Below, piece by piece: positions 12,670 through 20,800 of a DNA stretch of 64,000 bases. The position numbers and the translations under genes were made by a program. The stretch's first letter is position 1; every line of letters starts with the position of its first letter. Origin of the DNA: Effrenium voratum (Eukaryota > Sar > Dinophyceae > Suessiales > Symbiodiniaceae). The stretch spans positions 1-64,000 of the forward strand of contig CAUJNA010000843.1 of assembly GCA_963377175.1 (NCBI GenBank). Reading direction: 5' to 3'. A model generated the notes under the pieces. The model ran no database searches. It worked only from the letters and a program-made list of their open reading frames with translations, and was not told the origin of the DNA.

Positions 12670-13071
12670 GTGGGAGATGGGTTTCTGTTTAGCAGGTTCG
12701 CGCTTTAGAGCAATCTGAGGAGGGGTATTCCTGAAGAGCAGCACGCGCGAAAGGAAACGGACAAGCCAACCAGGCACAGATCAGCGTTGCAGTGCTGAGG
12801 TGTTCCATTGCAACTGATCATTGCCATGTTTGGGTGCGGCGTGAGAGAGAAGTGTCCTTTGCTTAGTTGGCTTAAACCCCCGACTTCTGGAAGATTCGCA
12901 GCCCAACTTCTATAGGCTCTATCAGATCCGAACCCGAAAACCACCGCAGAAGAAAGCCCAACCCGTTGTAGCCCAATCCGAAGTTTTCAGAAGGGAATCA
13001 GGAGGGGAGTGGGGAAGGAAGTAGTCGGGATTTGCTTCAAGGCCACGAGTTCAGGGTAATCCACGCATTCC

Positions 13072-13196
13072 TACTGTGGGTGGACGAAATCCTGCACCAC
13101 CCAAGAACCCCTAGAATGATGATTTCCCTATAAACGCCAACAAACAATTGCTTCCCATGGTTTCAAAATGGTGCAGGATGTTGTCCATCCACAGTA
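13072..13196. repeat. MITE-like fold-back, family A, complete copy
   Basis: It starts TACTGTGGGTGGACGAAATC and ends with the inverted GATGTTGTCCATCCACAGTA, with GTGCAGGAT/ATCCTGCAC extending the arms. It begins and ends with TA, as expected for Tc1/mariner-type target sites (inference). Related copies lie at 24058, 61106 and 62497. Confidence 0.8.
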
Positions 13197-13564
13197 AGTC
13201 AACCTTTGCGTCTTCTGGACCTTGGCCATCACAAAGAGACGCTTCAAGTATCCTACCCAGTGCTGGCCTTTCCCGGTAAAGCAGGGAGCCAATGGAACCG
13301 CCCTTTCAAAAGGTGGAAAATGGCAGGTTGCCTACAACAGTGGCTGGCCGGGTGAGATTTCCAGCTGAATGGCCCGGCAATGCTTGGTTTCATTTAAGCT
13401 TCACTCAACACAGACAAACAAAAACACATACACCCATGTGTGTCCCCCAAGTGGGTTCGATCGCTTCCCTTTGAAAGCAACCCAAAGGGGTACCCAGCCT
13501 CCCAAAAACAAGCTTATGCACTTAGATGTTTGCCTAATTATACAAACAGAGAGCCATATCAACA

Positions 13565-13668
13565 CCAATGGTACCATTTTGGGGTAGGTGCACCACCCAT
13601 TTTAGAACCTATTTTAGTGGATTTTGGGATGTTCACTGGGAGAACGGGGTTTTGGCCCATGGCCACAT
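13565..13668. repeat. Dispersed repeat family F, copy 2
   Basis: Matches 4970-5068 in the phrases CCATTTTGGGGTAGGTGCA, CACCCAT, TATTTTAGTGG and GGGATGTTCACTGGG. Confidence 0.7.
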
Positions 13669-13808
13669 GCAAACTTTAAAATGGAAGGCCTAGCTGTTGG
13701 AATTTTGCGGAGGCAAACCATGTTTTTGTTGTTCCAAAAACAACAGTCGGCCATATTGTATCAAAATTGGAGCCCGGAAGTGGTGGTTTTTCCATATCGG
13801 GGCCACAG

Positions 13809-13880
13809 GTCTTCCCGAGCCTCTGCGCGCTGGACTGCCACGTGCGCTTCGTGCACGGCGACCGCCGCTTCGGCGCTTTT
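13809..13880 (+). CDS. Candidate host exon fragment
   Basis: A GC-rich open stretch follows an acceptor-like CACAG. Its most protein-like frame reads V-F-P-S-L-C-A-L-D-C-H-V-R-F-V-H-G-D-R-R-F-G-A. The 3' boundary is unclear because the sequence runs into T and G homopolymers with no obvious donor. There is no recognised homologue. It is listed because of its composition and its position upstream of the KH-domain exon. Confidence 0.2.
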
Positions 13881-14061
13881 TTGGGGGCTGGGGCCGGGGG
13901 GGGGGGGTTGGGGGCGTTGGGGGCTCTGGTCTTTGAAAGCAATGTCTATGTTTTTCTCAACTGGGTGTCTCGCCTCAGGTAAGAAAATACAGCGTTCCTC
14001 AAAGCTTTCAGCTGTTTGATGATATTCACGTACCCAGGCAACCATCTACATTTTCCAAAAG

Positions 14062-14145
14062 GGATGACGACCCAACTTAGTAGTTGATATCCCGGCGAAG
14101 ACGTTAACAACGTCTGGGAACATCAGCCACTAAGTTGGGTCATCC
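14062..14145. repeat. Fold-back repeat, family E
   Basis: GGATGACGACCCAACTTAGT at the left is inverted as ACTAAGTTGGGTCATCC at the right, around an inner small palindrome (AGACGTTAACAACGTCT). No second copy was seen in the window. It is probably a small non-autonomous element or a structured relic. Confidence 0.7.
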
Positions 14146-14360
14146 ATTTGTCGACCACAAGGCGGGACTGGCTGGTTACTTAGAAGGGAACCCGACGAAT
14201 CTCCCAAGAATTGCGTTGGATGAGGGACCATAGGTGTACCTGCCCCGGTGTTTCATATACTGCAGAAACGTCACCCGCAAGCGCGATTTATGCCCTGAGA
14301 AGACTCTAGCCATTGAACCTCCAAGATGCAGATGTTGGATGTGCTTAGAGCCAGGGCAGA

Positions 14361-14640
14361 CCGCACATCGAGGAGGTGAGAATTTTCAAGCTTGACGCGG
14401 CCTGCGTGGGTCGCATTATTGGGAGAGGAGGCTCCACCATTCAAGGCCTTCAATCCAAGTTCCCGGGCACGTTCATAGTGCTAGATTCACAGCGCAGTAT
14501 ACTTATCCTCCTTGGTGCGCAAAACAGCAATGCAACAGCAGAGGCAGAGCTTTTGACGATGGTGCCAGGACAGCTTCATCAGATGGATCTGCCTGGTGAG
14601 ATCAAGGTTGTTCTGCATTGCAGCGCGAAGACCAGCGGGG
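14361..14640 (+). pseudogene. KH-domain host gene, 5' coding part, split by retrotransposon
   Basis: This part encodes a clear type-I KH RNA-binding motif: V-G-R-I-I-G-R-G-G-S-T, carrying the GxxG loop, then I-Q-G-L-Q and a hydrophobic strand region ending I-L-I-L-L-G. KH domains bind single-stranded RNA or DNA. The frame is closed by a stop at 14346, so the exon must begin after that. H-I-E-E-V-R-I-F-K-L reads well from about 14364, suggesting an acceptor near 14360; the exact start is uncertain. At 14640 the frame runs into a copia LTR. Removing the element and one target duplication continues the same frame into 23042. The gene is therefore a single exon interrupted by an insertion, and this allele is probably non-functional unless the element is excised or spliced out. 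Upstream exons are not resolved. Confidence 0.7.
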
Positions 14641-14739
14641 TGCAAACCTCCGGGGCGACTTTTCTCCTTCAAAGCATAAAAAGGTCTGCGGGAATCGGTT
14701 CATCCGCATGGTCAACGTGTGAAGTGCACATCTCATGCA
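14641..14739 (-). repeat. 3' LTR of the copia element
   Basis: 99 bp, identical to 22938-23036. On the coding strand it starts TGCATGAGATG and ends GGTTTGCA. This is very short for an LTR; copia LTRs are usually a few hundred bp. Confidence 0.95.
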
Positions 14740-14750
14740 CCCCCCCTTGG
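14740..14750 (-). other. Polypurine tract
   Basis: On the coding strand CCAAGGGGGGG lies directly against the 3' LTR. This is the expected position and composition of the plus-strand DNA primer. Confidence 0.75.
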
Positions 14751-14828
14751 CACTTTGTGCCAACAGCCAAAATGTATGGCGTCGAGCATCTTATCGCTCT
14801 CAGCCACCTTGCGCTCCTTGGCGCCAGC

Positions 14829-17800
14829 TCAAGACCCCACCTCCAGCTTCTTGAAGATCGTGAAACCCACGAACTCCCTCAGGCCAGACCGCGACCCCAC
14901 CGTGTAGTCGCCGCCCAGCACGAAGACAGGCCCTGACGTCCTCATCACCGTGATCCTTTCCGGCCCAATCTTCTCCCTCGGCATGTGGCCCCTCCGTGGG
15001 TCAAACTCCGTGACCCTCCTTCTGCAGTGCATCTTGATGTAGTAGCCGCCCTTCTCCAACCAGCGGTCTTCCGTCCCCACCGGCTCCTTCACGATCCCCG
15101 GGAAGATCTTCTTCACATCCTCCCAGACCACTGTCTCATCCTCATCCAAGGAAACCTTCCACTCCGCCGCAGAACTCTTCTCCGGCGCCAACCCGGGCTG
15201 CCTCACATCTCCACCTCCAACTTTCCACCCTGCATAACTACTGCTGCCCGGCCTTCCTCCTCCTTCTGTGCTCCGTTCCTGCCCTTCTTCGGAGCTCTCT
15301 CTGTCTGCCCTTTTCTCAAGCAACCTCTGCCTTGCCCTCTCCTTACCACCCTGCATAGTCTTCACCTTCACTCCACCTCCGGTAGTTGACATACTCCCGC
15401 AATCCTCCCCCTTCTGCAGGTTCCGCACCGCGCCTACTGCCCTTCTCGCACTCCACTTCAGCGCCTCCCACGCGGCCACCACCGCCACCAGAAGCGCCGT
15501 CCAAAACAGAAGCTCCTCCCGGGAAGCCTCCTCATCCTCCATGTCCGCTGCATCAGCCAGCATAATGCACGTGATGCCCGTCAAGACCTTCAGGCCTCGC
15601 TCATGCTCGATACTGTGCACCGCCCTCACCTTGGCCGCGTTCCCCTCCCCGACCTTCACAAGGTCCTCATCCTTCTCCGGGATCGCGTCGTTCTCGCCCA
15701 TCTTCATACCCATCATCTCGGCCAGTGCTCTCAAGCGAGAGCTTCCCAAGGCCTTGGTACCGATGTCCGCCAACATCGTCTCGCCCGGCAAGTGCTGCAG
15801 CGCCCAGAAGCCATTCTCAAATCTCTCCCTGGCCGACCTGGCCCGGATCTTCAGTGGCCTCGTCCTCCATGACCCACCTGGGCCCTGCAGTAGCGTGACC
15901 GCTGCCGCATTGTCCTGCATCATCACCAGCTTCAACGACTTCAGCTGGTCCCGATCGATGCCCGCCCTGTCCCACACCGATGCGACCTTCCTGTCCTCCA
16001 GGTCGGCGATGATCTCCGCCCAGGCTTCCCCTTGCAGCACCCCCTCCATGGCTGCCAACAACTCAGCCTCCGCGGTCGATCTTGCCACAAACGGCTGCCT
16101 CGTGCTCGTCCAATGGATTGGGCAGCCACCATAACATACGATGACCCCCTGCTGCGAGCGGCCTCCATCCGGCCCGAAACCTGCGTCCGCATAGACCTCC
16201 ACCGTGTTCATGCCCCTCTCATACACGTACTCCCCATTCTCCCCGTGGCCCTCCGCCGCGGCACCGAACTCCAACTTCCACTCCATCGTCTTCTTGAGGA
16301 AGCCCAGCAGGTAGATTCCCATGTCATAGGCCCGCCTCGCCTGCCGCGCAATCAGCTGGCTGATGCGATTCACGCCATAGCTGATGTCTGGTCTCGTCCG
16401 GGTCGCCCATAGCAACTCTCCCGACAGCGTCTGTGCTCTCCGGACCATCTCCGTGTCCTGCTCCTCGTCCTCCCCGTCCTTCTCGATCTCCTTCGGTACC
16501 GGGATGAGCTTCTCCTTCACCTCACTCCCGTACCGGTTGATCACATCCTTGATGTAATCCTCCTGTCCCACGAGGATTTCTCCACCTCCTCCTGGTTTCA
16601 CCATCACCTCCACCCCGCAGAACTTCAACGCCTTTTCGGTATTGGCCCACTCCAGGTCCGTGGCGTCCCACTCCTTTTTGATGTGACCCGCCATCACCTC
16701 CACGATGCTCTGCTCCCCGATGATCATCATGTCGTCCACGTAGCAGCAGATGAACCCCACCGTGGTCTTTCCCAATCTGATCTTCCACAGATTCTCATCG
16801 GCAAAGGCCTGCTGCAATACCAGCACCTGTCCCCCACCGATGTCCACTTTCCACCTCCTGAGGGTATCATCCCGGTGCGCCCCCCAATCGGCTGGTGAAG
16901 CCCTCAGCCCGTAGAGCGCCTTCGTGACCTCCCACATGACGCCCGGCTCCACCACCTTCGCATCGATGAGGATCCTCGGCGGTCTCACTACCACCCGATG
17001 GGACGACCTCCTCGGGGCGTTCAAGAACGCCGTTCTGATGTCTAAGCTGCCCACCGACCATCTCATAGCCGCCGCCTTTCGGAGCAGCGCCCGAACCGTG
17101 CCAGCCTCCACGCCGGATGCGTACACGTCAGCCCCTCCTTCCACCTCTTCCTGGATTTGGTTGCCGCAGACAACCGCGCGGCACTTCCGCCTCCCATCAC
17201 CTGACTTGCGGGTGAACACTGCCTTTCCCGGCGCTCTTTGCACCGCCTCACCTTCTCTCTCCCATCTATCCACCTCTTCTTCTCTCACCTCTCGTATGGC
17301 TGTCTTCTCCAGCAACGCACCGACCTCCTTCTTCATCGTCGGCACCCACAGCTCCATCTCTCTCCTCACCTGCTCCAGCCCGATAATCTTCGTCTGGAGG
17401 AACATCTCCTCTTCCGCCACCACATCCATCGCCCTCAGTCCTGCCTTTGGGCGCTCCTCGCGGGTGACCTCCACCATCTCCTCTTCCGTGCAGCTCTGCT
17501 GGATGTCTAACCTTCCCAGCACCTCAGCCCACTCCTCTCCGGTGCCCCCCATCTCCAAGTCATCCATGACCAACTCCAGGCACCGATCCTTCTCTCTCGA
17601 CCACACCACCTGTCTTTTTGCCATCGCCTCGATCCAGTCCTTCCCGACCCCTACCCACTCCGGGTCCAAGGACACCTCCACCTGCTCCTCACTTCCTTCG
17701 ACCTTACCGATTCTCGGCTCCTCCTCAGCTCCTCCAGCCTCCTCATCTCTCTGCTTTCCTCGCAGCCTCCTTCTCCTGGTCCACAGCTCACCCACCACCG

Positions 17801-20800
17801 GGATGTCCACCTTCTGGTCCCTCGGCTCCGGCACAACCTGCGACACCGTGTAGATGCTCCCCCCTTGATCCATCACCCTCAAACCGAAGGTCATGTCCGG
17901 GCACGGCCCCACATAGGTGGCGTTCTGCGTGATCGCCTCCCAAGCCTCTCTCTTCCATCTCCTCTTCTTCACCACCACCTTTTGACCGAAGACCGGCAGC
18001 TGCAGCTGTGGAGAACCCATCTCTCGCATGATCTTCCGGTTCCTGATCTCCACCGCTTGCAACGCTGCCCCATGCCACAAATTGGCGTTGGCCCCCGCCG
18101 CCAGCAGCAGCGCCCGTGCTTTCCGCTTCACCCAGCCAACCGCTGCCTCCGCCCGGCCATTGGCTTGCGGCTCATCTGGGCTTGACAACGTCTTGTACAG
18201 CCCATGACTCACCGCCCACCTCCTCAACGCTGTCGACACCAGCTCCCGTCCTCGATCAGAATGAAGTCTCGTCACCTCGAAACCCCACCACCGAAGCTTG
18301 GCAACCATCGACTGCGTAGCCGCAATCACCTCCGCTGCTCTCCTGGTCTTCAGCGGCTCCACCAACATGATGGTCCTTGTGACCATACCTTCCAGCCCCC
18401 CCGGAGCTGGATGCTCTTCTTCTCTTCTCTCGTCCTCCTCACCTTCTACCCTCACGGCTCCTCTCTCCTCACCTTCTACCCTCACGGCTCCTCTCTCCTC
18501 ACCTTCTACCCTCACCTCTCTATCCTCACCTTCTATCCTCAAGGCTCCTTCCTCATCAAACATCTCCTCAAATGGGTCCTCACTCGGGTCTTCCCCTTCT
18601 TCCCTGGCTTCCTTCTCCACCTCATCTTCCTTGGCCATGTTCTCCGCCACCGCCGTGACGTACGACCCCACCAACAGATAGCGATGCCCCTCCTTAGACG
18701 TCTTGAACGGGCCCGTCACGTCGATGGCCAAAGTGGCCAAGGCCGGGTGACTCCTCTTCCGATGGCTCCTTCCTCTGAGTCCCCCCTGGATGCAGGCCCT
18801 GCAGTCTCGGCGAAACGGGGTATGGCCATTCTCGACGTGGCTCTTCCACATCTCCTCTGCCGATGCCTTTGCCATTCTTGCCGCTGCCACCACCTCCCTT
18901 TTGATCGCCTCGTCCAACGCCGCCACCAACCCCGGCGCCCATTCTGCCCAGCTGCTGGATTCGCGGTTCCCCGCTCCTCCAACTCCAGGTCCTCTCATGC
19001 CGTCCAGCTGCCGTAGGTCCTTGATACTGGTCAACAGCATCGTCGGCTTCCTCTTTATGTGGCCCATCGCACCCTGGTCGAACTTCACCCTGATGAGTCC
19101 CAGCACCTCCTCCATCGCCGCGACCTCCGGCCAATCCCAGATCGAAGGCGGTTCGCCCCCCCGGGCCTTGGCCCTCTCCCACTCCTCTTCACTGACAAAG
19201 CTCCTCGGGTCCTCCGGGTGCTCCTTGACCATCCATGCCTTCCGACCCACCAGCTCCCGGCCACCATTCGCCAGCACCGCCAGGATCCACATGCGCAGCA
19301 TCAAGACGCTGTCGCCCTCCACTTTCTTTGCTTCCACCCCGCTCAGCTCCTCATAGCCAAACCGCTCTTCTCCTCTTCCTCGGACCGGATAAGGGCCAGG
19401 CTCAAAGTGCCGGCAGTAGGAATACGTCCGACACGGCGGTCCACCCATGACCCCCTCCGTCCTTCCCTCCGCCGCCAAACCAGCCAGGTACCCGAAGGTG
19501 TCCTCCTCAAGCAAATCCTGGCCCGACAGGATGTCCACCGCAATGATCTCCCTGTCCCACTGCCCGTAGTTGAACTTCTTCGCACTCTTTCCGGCGAAGA
19601 GATGCAGGATCAACCCTGTCGCCTTGGCATGCCTCCTCCTCGCCGCCCGGTTCCAGGCGATTCCCCTTCCTTCTCCTGTGCCCAGGGCCCTCTCCAGCAG
19701 CGCCACCGGCACCTCCGGGAAGAGCTGCTCGAACTCCCCCTTCACCTTCTCCATCTCTCCTTTCTTCCACGCCTCCGCCACCCTGCCGCACAGGCCCTTC
19801 TTGACGTCCGGCTTCCTCATGCTCTTGGTCGCCGCTGTCGCCGCCCTCCTGAGCAACCCCTTGTTGAACTCCTCCAGTTCCTCCACCAACCTCAGAGCCA
19901 CCTCCGTCGGGACTTCCGGGCAAAACTGCCTCATCCTCACCGGCAACGGGCCTCGGCTCGCATGCTCGATGCAGCAGATACCCTCCTCCCAGCGGATCCT
20001 GTAGCCCAGCAGGTACAACGCTCCAAGCGGCACAATGACCTGCGTGGCTTCCTTGCAGATCAAAGTGTGACCCTCCGTCATCTGCATCGCCACCTCCCGG
20101 CCGTCCGCAAGCTCCACCATGCGGTCCTCCCCTGTCTCCCCCTTCCGCGCTTGCCTGAGCGCATGCGTGGCCCCTCCATCAAGAAGCCCCCAACTTTGGC
20201 ACTCCCCGATCTTTGACAGCTTCGCCGCCTTGAGCTTCTTCATCCTGAGGCTCTTCAACAGCTGCGTCGCCTCTGCCATCAGCTTGTCCTTCCCACCGGT
20301 CTCCTCAACAACGACCTCCTCCATTTCTTCTTCCACCACCGGTTCCGCCGCATGGCTCTTTCCTCCAGCAGCCTTCCTCACCGCCCCCTTATTTCCCGGC
20401 GGTGTTCCGGCTCTCCTCTTGGCTCCTTCGCCCCCTCCAGCCGCAGCTTGACCTCCTCCCGGGCCACCTTGGGGCCCAGGCCGCGGGCACTCCGCTTTGC
20501 GATGCTCCAAACTCCCACAGTTCCAGCACCGCTCCTTTTGCCGATCCAGGCTGTCCCACACATGGGCAAACTTGCAGTTCTTGCCAAACCTGCACCCCGC
20601 GTCGGTCGCGTACCATTTGCACGCCCTCGACAAATCCACCACCCTCGGCTTCCCGGGAGTCCCACCACCACTCGATGGCTTCCAGGGTCCAGCCTCCTCC
20701 TTTCCTGCACCACCCATCGCCTTCACCTTGGGAGCGGTCTCCTTGCCGCCCTTGGCCAACTCCGCCGTCTCGGACTCCGCTTGGAGGTACTCCGCGAAGC

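Noticed and set aside
15268..16134. Plus-strand frames of 100-390 residues across 14985-23149
   Set aside because: They lie opposite the copia Gag-Pol frame, are Pro/Arg/Ser/His-rich as expected of the complement of a GC-rich gene, and contain no motif.
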